Part shown: positions 18,099 to 27,448 of the stretch, in pieces
How positions within the stretch are numbered: position 1 is the first letter of the stretch
Layout of the letters: each line of letters begins with the position of its first letter
DNA from: Marimonas arenosa
GTDB taxonomy: Bacteria; Pseudomonadota; Alphaproteobacteria; Rhodobacterales; Rhodobacteraceae
DNA: 64,000 nt
Assembly: GCF_030848945.1 (NCBI RefSeq)
Contig: NZ_JANHAX010000007.1
Location: 124,001 to 188,000, forward strand
Direction of reading: 5' to 3'
Program-made: the position numbers and the translations under genes
The notes under the pieces: model-generated
Databases searched by the model: none
Told to the model about the DNA's origin: nothing
The model's input: only the letters and a program-made list of their open reading frames with translations

Positions 18099-19643
18099 TC
18101 ACAAATCCATCAACAGCCGACGGGGGTCTTCCAGCGCTTCCTTGACCCGAACCAGGAACGTCACCGCGCCCTTGCCGTCGACGATCCGGTGGTCATAGCT
18201 CAGCGCCAGGTACATCATCGGGCGGATCACGATCTCGCCGTTGACCACCATCGGCCGGTCCTGGATCTTGTGCATGCCAAGGATGCCCGATTGCGGCGGG
18301 TTGAGGATCGGCGAGGACATCAGCGAGCCATAGACGCCGCCGTTCGACAGGGTGAAGGTGCCGCCCTGCATCTCGGCCATGGTCAGCTTGCCGTCGCGGG
18401 CGCGTTTGCCCTTCTCGCCGATCTCCTTCTCGATCGCGGCAAAGCTTTTCTCGTGCACGTCGCGGATCACCGGCACGACAAGGCCCTGCGGCGTGCCCGC
18501 GGCGACGCCCATGTGGACGAAGTTCTTGTAGACGATGTCGGTGCCGTCGATCTCGGCATTCACTTCCGGCACCTCGTGCAGCGCGTGCACGCAGGCCTTG
18601 GTGAAGAACGACATGAAGCCCAGGCGGACGCCGTGCTTCTTCTCGAACTCGGCCTTGTATTCGTTGCGGATCGCCATCACCGCGCTCATGTCGACCTCGT
18701 TATAGGTGGTCAGGATCGCGGCGGTGTTCTGCGCGTCCTTGAGGCGGCGGGCGATGGTCTGGCGCAGGCGGGTCATCTTCACCCGCTCTTCGCGGGCGGC
18801 GTCCTCGGCCGCGACGGGTGCGCGCGGCACGGCGGCCGGCTCTGCGGGAGGGGCTGCCCGAGCCGGGGCCGGGGCGGCGGCGGGCGCGGCGGCGGGGGCG
18901 GAAGCGGCCTTGGCCACGTCTTCCTTCATGACCCGGCCGTCGCGACCCGAGCCCTGTACGGAGCCGGGGTCGATGCCCTTCTCGGCCATCATCTTTTCGG
19001 CCGAGGGGGCATTCTTGACGTCCTTGCCACCGCCGACTGTGGTCGAGGGCGCGGCCGGCGCCGGGCTCGCCCCCCCGCCCGCGGCGCCGGCGCTGATCAC
19101 GGCCAGCTTGGCCGACGCATCTACGGTGGCGCCTTCAGCCGCCACGATCTCGGACAGCACGCCTGCCGCCGGGGCGGGCACCTCGACAGAAACCTTGTCG
19201 GTTTCGAGTTCGCACAGCATCTCGTCCTGCGCGACCGTGTCGCCGACCGCCTTGAACCAGGTCGACACGGTTGCCTCGGTGACACTTTCGCCCAGCGTCG
19301 GGACCATCACGTCGATGGTGTTTCCGCCGGCGTCGGCGGGCGTTTCGGCCTGTGCCTCGGCCTTGTCGGCGCCGTTGCCCTTGGGCGCCGCTGCAGCGGC
19401 TTCAACGCCCTCGGCAATGGTGGCCAGCAGAGCGTTTACCCCCACCGTTTCGCCCTCGGCGGCGACCACCTCGCCCAGGGTGCCGGCAGCGGGCGAGGGC
19501 ACCTCGACGGTCACCTTGTCGGTTTCCAGCTCGCAGAGCATCTCGTCGACGGCCACGGCATCGCCCGGCTTCTTGAACCAGGTCGCCACCGTCGCTTCGG
19601 TAACGCTTTCGCCCAGAGTGGGCACGCGGACTTCGGTTGCCAT
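18099..19643 (-). CDS. sucB: 2-oxoglutarate dehydrogenase E2 (dihydrolipoyllysine succinyltransferase), two lipoyl domains
   Basis: A 514-residue E2 core enzyme. There are two lipoyl domains (about 1-78 and 105-180), each with the lipoyl lysine in ELETDKV. Ala/Pro-rich linkers and a peripheral subunit-binding domain (about 215-250, [15 protein letters not shown]) follow. The C-terminal catalytic domain ends in [13 protein letters not shown]. coli SucB has only one lipoyl domain. It lies 12 bases after sucA in the operon. Confidence 0.95.
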   Translation of the reverse strand: MATEVRVPTLGESVTEATVATWFKKPGDAVAVDEMLCELETDKVTVEVPSPAAGTLGEVVAAEGETVGVNALLATIAEGVEAAAAAPKGNGADKAEAQAETPADAGGNTIDVMVPTLGESVTEATVSTWFKAVGDTVAQDEMLCELETDKVSVEVPAPAAGVLSEIVAAEGATVDASAKLAVISAGAAGGGASPAPAAPSTTVGGGKDVKNAPSAEKMMAEKGIDPGSVQGSGRDGRVMKEDVAKAASAPAAAPAAAPAPARAAPPAEPAAVPRAPVAAEDAAREERVKMTRLRQTIARRLKDAQNTAAILTTYNEVDMSAVMAIRNEYKAEFEKKHGVRLGFMSFFTKACVHALHEVPEVNAEIDGTDIVYKNFVHMGVAAGTPQGLVVPVIRDVHEKSFAAIEKEIGEKGKRARDGKLTMAEMQGGTFTLSNGGVYGSLMSSPILNPPQSGILGMHKIQDRPMVVNGEIVIRPMMYLALSYDHRIVDGKGAVTFLVRVKEALEDPRRLLMDL

Positions 19644-19655
19644 GGATCGTGTTCC

Positions 19656-22616
19656 TTACTTGAGGGTCAGCGCGTCGTTGACGAGCGCCTGCTGTTGTGC
19701 GGCGTGCTGCTTGGCCAGGCCGGTTGCGGGCGAGGCCGAGGCCGGGCGGCCGGCATAGAGCGGCCTTGTGTGCTTGGCCTTGATGCGTTGCAGCACCCAT
19801 TCGATATTGGGTTCGATGAAGTTCCAGGCGCCCTGGTTCTTGGGTTCTTCCTGGCACCAGACCATCTCGGCCTGCTTGAAACGTTCCAGTTCCTTCACCA
19901 GACTCATCGCCGGGAAGGGATAGAATTGCTCGATCCGAAGCAGGTAGACATCATCAAGTCCGCGGGCATCGCGCTCTTCCAAGAGGTCGAAATAGACCTT
20001 GCCCGAACACATCACCACGCGCTTGATGTCCTTGTCAGCCTTGAGCGTTGTGTCCGAATTGCCCTTCTGGGCATCGTCCCATAGCACCCGGTGGAAACTC
20101 GACCCGGTTGTGAAGTCCGAGGCCTCCGAGACGCACAGCTTGTGGCGCAGCAGCGATTTCGGCGTCATCAGGATCAGCGGCTTGCGGAAGCTGCGGTGCA
20201 GCTGGCGACGCAGGATGTGGAAGTAGTTGGCCGGCGTGGTGCAGTTGGCCACGATCCAGTTGTCACCGCCGCACATCTGCAGGAAGCGCTCCAGCCGGGC
20301 CGAGCTGTGTTCCGGCCCCTGGCCCTCGAACCCGTGCGGCAGCAGCACGACAAGGCCCGACATCCGCAGCCATTTCGCCTCGCCGGACGAGATGAACTGG
20401 TCGAACATGATCTGGGCGCCGTTGGCGAAATCGCCGAACTGTGCCTCCCACAGCGTCAGGGCGTTTGGCTCGGCGAGGCTATAGCCATACTCGAACCCGA
20501 GCACGGCATATTCGCTCAGCATCGAGTCGATGACTTCGTACTGGGCCTGGCCCTCGCGGATGTGGTTGAGCGGATAGTACCGTTCTTCCGTGTCCTGGTT
20601 GATGATGCCGGAATGGCGTTGCGAGAAGGTGCCTCGGGTCGAGTCCTGACCTGCCAGGCGCACCGGGTAACCCTCGGTCAGAAGCGACCCGAAGGCCAGT
20701 GCCTCGCCGGTGGCCCAGTCGAAGCCGGTGCCGGTGTCGAACATTTCCTTCTTGGTGTCGAGCAGCCGGGCCACGGTGCGGTGCACCGGGAAGCCCTCGG
20801 GCAGGCGCGTGAGCGCCTCGCCGACCTGTTTCAGCGTGTCCGGTTTGATGGCGGTTTCTCCGCGCTGATAATCGCCAGCCTCGCGGTCGAGATGGCTCCA
20901 GCGGCCGTCCAGCCAGTCGGCCTTGTTGGGCTTGTAGTCCTTGCCGGCTTCGAACTCATCGTTGAGATACGCCTGGAAGGCGGCCTTCATGTCCTCGATC
21001 TCGCCTTCCGGGATCAGCCCGTCCTGCACCAGCCGCTCGGTGTAAAGACTGAGCGTCGTCTTGTGCTTCTTGATGCGGTTGTACATCAACGGGTTGGTGA
21101 ACATCGGCTCGTCACCTTCGTTGTGGCCGAACCGCCTGTAGCAGAAGATGTCGATGACCACGTCCTTGTGGAACTTCTGACGGAACTCGGTGGCCACTTT
21201 GGCGGCATGCACCACCGCTTCGGGGTCGTCGCCGTTGACGTGGAAGATCGGCGCCTCAACCATCAGCGCAATATCGGTGGGATAGGGCGACGACCGCGAG
21301 AAATGCGGCGCAGTGGTAAAGCCGATCTGGTTGTTGACAATGATGTGGATCGTGCCGCCGGTGCGGTGACCTTTGAGCCCGCTGAGGCCAAAGCATTCGG
21401 CGACGACGCCCTGGCCGGCAAATGCCGCGTCACCGTGCAGCAGCACGGGGATAACCGTGGTCCGGTCGGTATCCTTAAACTGGTCTTGCTTGGCCCGCAC
21501 CTTGCCGATCACCACCGGATTGACCGCCTCGAGGTGGCTCGGGTTGGCGGTCAGCGACAGGTGCACGGAATTGCCGTCGAACTCGCGGTCGCTTGAGGCG
21601 CCGAGGTGGTATTTCACGTCGCCCGAGCCGTCCACGTCCTCGGGTTTGAAGCTGCCGCCCTGGAATTCGTTGAAGATGGCGCGATAGGGCTTGGCCATCA
21701 CATTAGCCAGGATGTTGAGCCGGCCGCGATGCGGCATCCCGATCACGATCTCCTTGGCACCGAGGTTGCCGCCGCGCTTGATGATCTGCTCCATCGCCGG
21801 GATCAGCGCCTCGCCGCCATCCAGGCCGAAGCGTTTGGTGCCCATGTATTTCACATGCAGGAACTTCTCGAAGCCCTCAGCCTCGACGAGCTTGTTCAGG
21901 ATCGCTTTCCGGCCCTCGCGGGTGAAAGCGATTTCCTTGCCATAACCCTCGATCCGCTCTTTCAGCCAGCCGGCCTGCTCGGGATCGGAAATGTGCATGT
22001 ATTGCAGCGCGAAGGTGCCGCAATAGGTGCGTTTCACGATGTCGAGGATTTGCCGCATCGTGGCGAAGTCGAGCCCCAGAACCTTGTCGATGAAGATCGG
22101 CCGGTCCATGTCAGCGTCGGAGAAACCATAGGCTGACGGTTCCAGCTCGGGATGCGGGGTCTTGTTGCTCATCCCCAGCGGGTCGAGATCGGCCACCAGG
22201 TGGCCACGGATACGATAGGCGCGGATGATCATCAGCGCCCGGATCGAATCAAGCACCGCCTGCCGGATCGCGTCCTCGCTGGGCTTGGCCCCGGTTTCGA
22301 CCGCTTTTTCGCGGATCTTCTTTTCGACCGCCTTGGCCTCTTCCGGCGGCGGCGCCGGCCAGTCGCCGGTCAGCGCGCTGGTCAGATCGTCCTGCGGCAC
22401 CGGCGGCCAGTCGCGCCGCGCCCAGGACGGGCCATGGGCCTCGGCCTTCACGTCGGTTTCGGCATCGCCCATCTGGGCGAAGAACGCCGCCCAGGCCTCG
22501 TCGACCGCATTCGGGTCGTTGGCGTAACGCGCATACATCTGTTCGAGGTATTGCGCGTTGTGCCCCTGCATGAAGGACGAGGCCTTGAAGACGTCGTTGG
22601 GGGATTGTTCGGTCAT
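19656..22616 (-). CDS. sucA: 2-oxoglutarate dehydrogenase E1
   Basis: A 986-residue thiamine-diphosphate enzyme that decarboxylates 2-oxoglutarate and succinylates the E2 lipoyl group. The N-terminal E2-binding helix contains YLEQMYARY. Residues near 300 read GMPHRGRLN, and the ThDP motif is GDDPEAV near 450, followed by RRFGHNEGDEP. Family length is normal. Its ATG overlaps the stop of the upstream exported-protein gene by four bases, so the two are translationally coupled. Confidence 0.96.
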   Translation of the reverse strand: MTEQSPNDVFKASSFMQGHNAQYLEQMYARYANDPNAVDEAWAAFFAQMGDAETDVKAEAHGPSWARRDWPPVPQDDLTSALTGDWPAPPPEEAKAVEKKIREKAVETGAKPSEDAIRQAVLDSIRALMIIRAYRIRGHLVADLDPLGMSNKTPHPELEPSAYGFSDADMDRPIFIDKVLGLDFATMRQILDIVKRTYCGTFALQYMHISDPEQAGWLKERIEGYGKEIAFTREGRKAILNKLVEAEGFEKFLHVKYMGTKRFGLDGGEALIPAMEQIIKRGGNLGAKEIVIGMPHRGRLNILANVMAKPYRAIFNEFQGGSFKPEDVDGSGDVKYHLGASSDREFDGNSVHLSLTANPSHLEAVNPVVIGKVRAKQDQFKDTDRTTVIPVLLHGDAAFAGQGVVAECFGLSGLKGHRTGGTIHIIVNNQIGFTTAPHFSRSSPYPTDIALMVEAPIFHVNGDDPEAVVHAAKVATEFRQKFHKDVVIDIFCYRRFGHNEGDEPMFTNPLMYNRIKKHKTTLSLYTERLVQDGLIPEGEIEDMKAAFQAYLNDEFEAGKDYKPNKADWLDGRWSHLDREAGDYQRGETAIKPDTLKQVGEALTRLPEGFPVHRTVARLLDTKKEMFDTGTGFDWATGEALAFGSLLTEGYPVRLAGQDSTRGTFSQRHSGIINQDTEERYYPLNHIREGQAQYEVIDSMLSEYAVLGFEYGYSLAEPNALTLWEAQFGDFANGAQIMFDQFISSGEAKWLRMSGLVVLLPHGFEGQGPEHSSARLERFLQMCGGDNWIVANCTTPANYFHILRRQLHRSFRKPLILMTPKSLLRHKLCVSEASDFTTGSSFHRVLWDDAQKGNSDTTLKADKDIKRVVMCSGKVYFDLLEERDARGLDDVYLLRIEQFYPFPAMSLVKELERFKQAEMVWCQEEPKNQGAWNFIEPNIEWVLQRIKAKHTRPLYAGRPASASPATGLAKQHAAQQQALVNDALTLK

Positions 22617-23416
22617 TGGACAACCTCACGAGGTTTGGAGATATTCGTTTCGAATTTGGTTGATACGGCAAGCAAAGTGACGCGTGGCAAATCGACGGTT
22701 GCCCCCACGGCTGCCATTTTCTCAAGGAGTTCAGTGGTGAAAAATGTCATCGAAACATAGTTAGAATCGTCGTTACCAATTTTCGATGCCATCAATACGC
22801 CCACAAATCCGTCATCGTGGTTATTCACGTAAATCGCGTTGGAGATGATTTCCTGTCGCGATTGTTCTGACAACTGAATATGTTTGGTTGCCAGTTTGCA
22901 TTGGTGTTCGGATTTCACGCCCGGCACGCGTATTTGCGTAACAAGCAAGGCTGGAACGCCTCCAGTGCCGTCGATCGAAAAGAACTCGTGCTCATGCATT
23001 CTCGTTTGACCACGCTTCAAGGTGCGTGCGAGTTGCACCGTGTTGGCGCGCAGCCCAGCCTTCCAGTCGTATGGCTGGGAATTGACAGGCGCATTTTCTC
23101 CGACAAGCGGCAAGGCAAACAATTGCGCTGCTGCGTCGAGGTCTTGCGGCGCATTCACTGCATGAAATCCTAGTCGCTCCAAACCAGAGCGCAACTGGTC
23201 CATTGAAGTTGGAACTGACAAGCAGGTTTTGGCAACGTCTTTCAGGGATTGTGCGTGGGATACGCCGGTGGACAAGGCAATAAGAACGGCAGCTCCAATC
23301 GCACCTCCCGCCCGGCCTCTGGGCCGGGCAGCCCCCGACCGCCCCCCCGGGCGGGGGCTTCTCCCCCACCCGCGGCCGGGGGCAGCCCTCAGAGCATGTG
23401 ACCGGCCTTTCGCCAT
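22613..23416 (-). CDS. Predicted exported protein coupled to sucA
   Basis: The mature part, from about residue 57 of this start, reads SLKDVAKTCLSVPTS. It has two cysteines and mixed alpha/beta character and follows a hydrophobic stretch AIGAAVLIALSTGVSHAQS that looks like a Sec signal. The stop overlaps the sucA ATG. The start is doubtful: an in-frame GTG at 23491 overlaps the DUF805 stop, but the region in between is made of GC hairpins coding Arg/Gly/Pro. The ATG at 23416 is a compromise. The family is unknown. Confidence 0.55.
   Translation of the reverse strand: MAKGRSHALRAAPGRGWGRSPRPGGRSGAARPRGRAGGAIGAAVLIALSTGVSHAQSLKDVAKTCLSVPTSMDQLRSGLERLGFHAVNAPQDLDAAAQLFALPLVGENAPVNSQPYDWKAGLRANTVQLARTLKRGQTRMHEHEFFSIDGTGGVPALLVTQIRVPGVKSEHQCKLATKHIQLSEQSRQEIISNAIYVNNHDDGFVGVLMASKIGNDDSNYVSMTFFTTELLEKMAAVGATVDLPRVTLLAVSTKFETNISKPREVVQ
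23310..23400. repeat. Cluster of GC-rich hairpins
   Basis: GCCCGGCC at 23310-23317 pairs with GGCCGGGC at 23322-23329. GCCCCCG at 23331-23337 pairs with CGGGGGC at 23352-23358. A third pair, CCCCC/GGGGG, follows within about 40 bases. The cluster resembles a REP-like intergenic element rather than coding sequence. It lies in the doubtful N-terminal region of the exported-protein gene upstream of sucA. Confidence 0.6.
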
Positions 23417-23487
23417 GGCGCTGGCGAAGACGGTGCGATGCGTTGATATCGGACGACGGTATTTCACTTGCAGTAGGTCGCCTTTTC

Positions 23488-23949
23488 TCACGCCGCGGGC
23501 GGCGGGCCAAATTCGTTTTCACCTTCGTCCGATGGCCGCGTGAGCCACCAGATGAACACGACGACAATCACCAGTTGCACGATCCCGAAAAGCCCCATGA
23601 ACATCATCTGGCCCATGCCGGGCATGTCCAGCGGCATGCCAGTGGTGGGATCGATCTCGACGCGGCCGCCGAAGAACAGCTGTCCGATAAGCCCCAGCCC
23701 CATCGGGATGAAGATGTACCAACCCGGGCGGCCGGTATCCTGCAACCGCCGTGAACCCGCAGCCGCTGCCGGCACGAACAGCGCCAGGCTGAAGATCGTG
23801 CTCAGCAGCCACGACCCGAGGAGAGAGATCACCAGACCCATGATCACCGCCGCCAGCACGAACCACCAGTATTCCGAGCGGCTGGCGCGGCCCGAAAACG
23901 TGGCGTATTTCTCGGTCAGGCAGGTTTTGACTGCTGTCTGAAAATCCAT
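23488..23949 (-). CDS. DUF805 family membrane protein
   Basis: A 153-residue membrane protein of the DUF805 family. It has the typical start MDFQTAVKTCL, then FSGRASRSEYWWF, followed by four hydrophobic helices and the characteristic ARRLQDTG-like segment (here SRRLQDTGRPGWY). Members are often linked to stress or metabolite genes, but no function is established. It lies 32 bases after sucD in the operon. Confidence 0.9.
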   Translation of the reverse strand: MDFQTAVKTCLTEKYATFSGRASRSEYWWFVLAAVIMGLVISLLGSWLLSTIFSLALFVPAAAAGSRRLQDTGRPGWYIFIPMGLGLIGQLFFGGRVEIDPTTGMPLDMPGMGQMMFMGLFGIVQLVIVVVFIWWLTRPSDEGENEFGPPPAA

Positions 23950-23981
23950 GTTCTCTCTCCCTTTTTGTTGGTGTCCTGATC

Positions 23982-24863
23982 TCAGCCGATCGCTTCCAGC
24001 ATCGCCTCGCCCAGACCGGCGGGGCTTTCGGCCACCACGATGCCGGCGCTGCGCATGGCTTCGATCTTGTCCTCGGCGCCGCCCTTGCCACCGGCGACAA
24101 TTGCGCCGGCGTGGCCCATGCGGCGGCCCGGAGGGGCGGTGCGCCCGGCGATGAAGCCCGCCACCGGCTTCTTGCGGCCCTTCTTGGCCTCGTCTTTCAG
24201 GAACTGTGCCGCTTCTTCCTCGGCGCTACCGCCGATCTCGCCGATCATGATGATCGACTGGGTCTCGTCATCGGCCAGGAACCATTCCAGCACGTCGATA
24301 TGCTCGGTGCCCTTGATCGGGTCGCCGCCGATGCCGACGCAAGTGCTCTGGCCCAAGCCCACATCGGTGGTCTGCTTCACCGCCTCATAGGTCAGCGTGC
24401 CCGAGCGCGAGACCACGCCGCAGGAGCCGCGCTTGTGAATATGGCCCGGCATGATGCCGATCTTGCAGGCATCCGGCGTGATCACCCCGGGGCAGTTCGG
24501 CCCGATCAGCACCGATGCGCTGTCCTGCAAGGCGCGCTTGACCTTCATCATGTCCAGCACCGGGATGCCCTCGGTGATCGCCACGATCACTTCCATCTCG
24601 GCGTCGATCGCCTCGAGGATCGAATCCGCTGCGAAAGGCGGGGGGACATAGATCACCGTGGCATTGGCGTCGGTCTTGGCCTTGGCTTCGTGCACCGAGT
24701 TGAAGACCGGCAGGTTCATATGCTCCATGCCGCCTTTGCCCGGTGTCACGCCGCCGACCATCTTGGTGCCATAGGCGATGGCCTGTTCGGAATGGAAGGT
24801 GCCTTGGCTGCCGGTGAAGCCCTGACAGATGACCTTGGTGTTTTCGTCGATGAGGACTGCCAT
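23982..24863 (-). CDS. sucD: Succinyl-CoA synthetase alpha subunit
   Basis: A 293-residue subunit of the enzyme that converts succinyl-CoA to succinate with formation of ATP or GTP. The N-terminal CoA-binding Rossmann part includes [14 protein letters not shown] and GVTPGKGG. The active-site region is [17 protein letters not shown] near residue 245, with the phosphorylated histidine. It is separated from sucC by one inserted exported-protein gene. Confidence 0.97.
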   Translation of the reverse strand: MAVLIDENTKVICQGFTGSQGTFHSEQAIAYGTKMVGGVTPGKGGMEHMNLPVFNSVHEAKAKTDANATVIYVPPPFAADSILEAIDAEMEVIVAITEGIPVLDMMKVKRALQDSASVLIGPNCPGVITPDACKIGIMPGHIHKRGSCGVVSRSGTLTYEAVKQTTDVGLGQSTCVGIGGDPIKGTEHIDVLEWFLADDETQSIIMIGEIGGSAEEEAAQFLKDEAKKGRKKPVAGFIAGRTAPPGRRMGHAGAIVAGGKGGAEDKIEAMRSAGIVVAESPAGLGEAMLEAIG

Positions 24864-24877
24864 TTGGCGCGCTCCTG

Positions 24878-25390
24878 TTAGTTTTTCTTAAGAAGTGTGA
24901 TACCCGTGGTCGGGTCATTTCGGTGGTGTCGCGGAAGCCTGTCCGTCGGGATTGCGCCAAGAGGTTTGACAATCACTTTTGCCGCCACGCCTTTCAGAGA
25001 GAAATCGACATAAGTTTTGCGTCCCTTGACGACCACTTTGATGTTCGTCGCCCCGGAACGGCTCAGTGTATTGGCGAGTTCCTGCGCAATACCTTTTGGG
25101 TTGGTAAGGTTAAGCACTGCGAAGCAGTAAGTGTCGTTTGCCGCATCGACTGTCGGGTTTATGAAGAAGCCGCCCCCACTCCATGTGTCGTCTCTGGCAT
25201 TGTGCTTGAGGCCCATTGCCTTGATCGGCTTTTCAATTCCTGAGTAAGTCGGGAAGGTTTTCAGGCAAGTTTTCGAAAAGAATCGGAGTAGCGAAGATTG
25301 TTGTTTCGCGTGATCTACCTCGTGCGCTTTCAGCGGTAAAGCTGCAAGCCCGCCGACAAGTCCACATGTGAGAAGAAATCCGCGAAACAC
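24878..25390 (-). CDS. Predicted exported protein between sucC and sucD
   Basis: A 170-residue protein with a clear N-terminal signal ([24 protein letters not shown]). The mature part contains [13 protein letters not shown] and a second cysteine (TYCFAV), and ends in a basic tail. It is AT-richer than the flanking enzymes. It begins five bases after sucC and stops 14 bases before sucD, so it is inside the operon. The KTCL segment resembles that of the exported protein upstream of sucA. The function is unknown. Confidence 0.75.
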   Translation of the reverse strand: MFRGFLLTCGLVGGLAALPLKAHEVDHAKQQSSLLRFFSKTCLKTFPTYSGIEKPIKAMGLKHNARDDTWSGGGFFINPTVDAANDTYCFAVLNLTNPKGIAQELANTLSRSGATNIKVVVKGRKTYVDFSLKGVAAKVIVKPLGAIPTDRLPRHHRNDPTTGITLLKKN

Positions 25391-25395
25391 GAGCC

Positions 25396-26589
25396 TTACC
25401 CCTTTACCGCCTTCACGATCTTCTCGGCACCGTCCTTGAGGTCATCCGCCGCGATCACGTCCACGTCGCTTTCGTTGATGATCTTCTTGCCCTCTTCCAC
25501 GTTGGTCCCCTCCAGCCGGACCACCAGCGGCACCTTCAGACCGACCTCTTTCACGGCAGCCACCACGCCCTCGGCGATCACGTCACAGCGCATGATGCCG
25601 CCGAAGATGTTCACGAGTATGCCTTTGACCTGCGGGTCCGAGGTGATGATCTTGAACGCCTCGGTGACCTTTTCCTTGGTGGCGCCGCCGCCGACGTCGA
25701 GGAAATTGGCCGGCTCGCTGCCATAAAGCTTGATGATGTCCATCGTCGCCATCGCCAGACCGGCGCCGTTGACCATGCAGCCGATCTCGCCGTCTAAAGC
25801 GATGTAGTTGAGGTCGTATTTGCTGGCCTCCAGTTCCTTGGGGTCTTCCTCGGTCACGTCACGCAGCTCGGCGATGTCGGCATGGCGATAGATGGCGTTG
25901 CCGTCGAAGCCCATCTTGGCGTCGAGGCATTTCAGATCGCCCGCGTCGGTCACGATCAGCGGGTTGATCTCGAGCATCTCCATGTCTTTCTCGACGAACA
26001 TCTTGTAAAGCGTGCCCATCAGCGCGACGCATTGCTTCACCTGCGCGCCGGTCAGCCCGAGGTTGAAGGCGATGCGGCGGCCATGGAACGGCTGGTAACC
26101 GGTGGCCGGGTCGACCGAGAAGGAAAGGATCTTCTCCGGCGTCTTTTCCGCCACTTCCTCGATATCCATGCCGCCTTCGGTCGAGGCGACGTAAGAGATG
26201 CGGCTGGTCTGACGGTCGACCAGCAGGGCGAGGTAAAGTTCGCGCTCGATGCCCGAGCCGTCCTCGATATAGATGCGGTTGACCTGTTTGCCGTTGGGGC
26301 CGGTCTGTTTCGTCACCAGTGTACGGCCCAGCATGCGTTTGGCTTCCTCGGCGGCCTCTTCCACCGATTTTGCCAGCCGCACGCCGCCCTTGTCGCCGGC
26401 GTCGTTCTCTTTGAAGGTGCCCTTGCCGCGGCCGCCGGCGTGGATCTGCGCCTTCACCACCCAGAGCGGCCCGTCCAGCGCGCCGGCGGCGGTCTTGGCC
26501 TCTTCCGCGCGGGTGACGACGCGCCCGTCCGAAACCGGAGCGCCATAGGAGCGAAGCAGGGCCTTCGCCTGGTATTCGTGGATGTTCAT
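25396..26589 (-). CDS. sucC: Succinyl-CoA synthetase beta subunit
   Basis: A 397-residue ATP-grasp subunit of succinyl-CoA synthetase. The start MNIHEYQAK at 26589 is the family standard, although the frame continues upstream. [12 protein letters not shown] (about residues 45-56) belongs to the ATP-grasp fold, EINPL lies near 197, and the late GGATKEKV and [10 protein letters not shown] motifs contact the alpha subunit. It is the first gene of the operon and is preceded by a double GTGATCAC regulatory module. Confidence 0.97.
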   Translation of the reverse strand: MNIHEYQAKALLRSYGAPVSDGRVVTRAEEAKTAAGALDGPLWVVKAQIHAGGRGKGTFKENDAGDKGGVRLAKSVEEAAEEAKRMLGRTLVTKQTGPNGKQVNRIYIEDGSGIERELYLALLVDRQTSRISYVASTEGGMDIEEVAEKTPEKILSFSVDPATGYQPFHGRRIAFNLGLTGAQVKQCVALMGTLYKMFVEKDMEMLEINPLIVTDAGDLKCLDAKMGFDGNAIYRHADIAELRDVTEEDPKELEASKYDLNYIALDGEIGCMVNGAGLAMATMDIIKLYGSEPANFLDVGGGATKEKVTEAFKIITSDPQVKGILVNIFGGIMRCDVIAEGVVAAVKEVGLKVPLVVRLEGTNVEEGKKIINESDVDVIAADDLKDGAEKIVKAVKG

Positions 26590-26669
26590 CGGGCCACCTC
26601 GGGATTGCTGCAGTTGCATGGCTACTGACATAAGGTTGCGGCAATGCTAAGCATTATCCACCGCAGACA

Positions 26670-26725
26670 GGGATTTCGGCCGAATTTTCCGCATTTGTGA
26701 TCACGGCGTGAAACGGTGTGATCAC
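26670..26725 (-). promoter_or_regulatory. Double GTGATCAC operator module of the suc operon
   Basis: Two GTGATCAC palindromes (26697-26704 and 26718-26725) lie exactly 21 bp apart, two helical turns. Read toward sucC, the proximal one continues as ACAAATGCGGAA and then CCGAAATCCC. The same arrangement, with similar downstream sequence, precedes sdhC. The proximal palindrome is 108 bases before the sucC start. This suggests a binding site for a dimeric or tetrameric regulator shared by the two TCA operons; no regulator is identified here. Confidence 0.65.
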
Positions 26726-26845
26726 AATCGGAAAACACATGCAAAAACACGCGTGTAAAAGAATCATGTCGGCACGCGGGGGGCGGGGCTGGACAGCTGC
26801 CGGCCGGTCGTGCAAGCCTCCGGCGTGAGAACGGAGGGAGGGCTG

Positions 26846-27442
26846 ATGCCGCTGGCCAGACTTGGCAACAAGCTTGTGTTCTTCGCCCACATTCCCAAGA
26901 CGGGCGGCACCAGCGTCGAGACCTACCTGCGCTCCAAGGGGCGGCTGGCGCTGCACCACAACCGTTCCGGCGAGTGGCTGAAATGCTCGCCCCAGCATAT
27001 GCAGGCCGAGGTCTATACCGCGATGTTCGGTTCCGATTTCTGGGATCATGCCTTCGCCGTGATCCGCGACCCGGTGGCGCGGCTGCAAAGCGAATACCGC
27101 CATCGTACCCGGCGCGCCGCAGCGCGCGAGCGCGACATCGCACCCTTCGACATATGGGCGCCGCGGGTGCTGCGGCGCGCGCTGGACGATCCCTATCTGC
27201 TCGACAACCACCTGCGGCCGCAAGCCGAGTTCGTGTGCGAGGACACGACTCTGTTTCGCCTCGAAGACGGGCTCGAACCGGTGTTCGACTGGATCGACGA
27301 GATCAGCGGCGACGCGACGCCAATGCCGCGGGACTGGAAGCGGAACCTCAGCCATGTCGATGTCGGCATGAGTGCCGAGACCGAACTACTGATCCGCGAC
27401 TTCTATGCTGACGACGAGCGGCTGCTGGCCGGTCTCATGTGA
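26846..27442 (+). CDS. Sulfotransferase-like protein
   Basis: A 198-residue protein of the sulfotransferase family 2 type. Near the N-terminus, FFAHIPKTGGTS is the PAPS 5'-phosphosulfate-binding loop, and VIRDPVARLQSEY near residue 75 is the 3'-phosphate motif. The ATG at 26846 follows GGAGGGAGGGCTG, a strong ribosome site. The gene is divergent from sucC and converges on the coiled-coil protein gene. The acceptor (sugar, lipid or protein) cannot be predicted. Confidence 0.82.
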   Translation: MPLARLGNKLVFFAHIPKTGGTSVETYLRSKGRLALHHNRSGEWLKCSPQHMQAEVYTAMFGSDFWDHAFAVIRDPVARLQSEYRHRTRRAAARERDIAPFDIWAPRVLRRALDDPYLLDNHLRPQAEFVCEDTTLFRLEDGLEPVFDWIDEISGDATPMPRDWKRNLSHVDVGMSAETELLIRDFYADDERLLAGLM

Positions 27443-27448
27443 CCGGGC

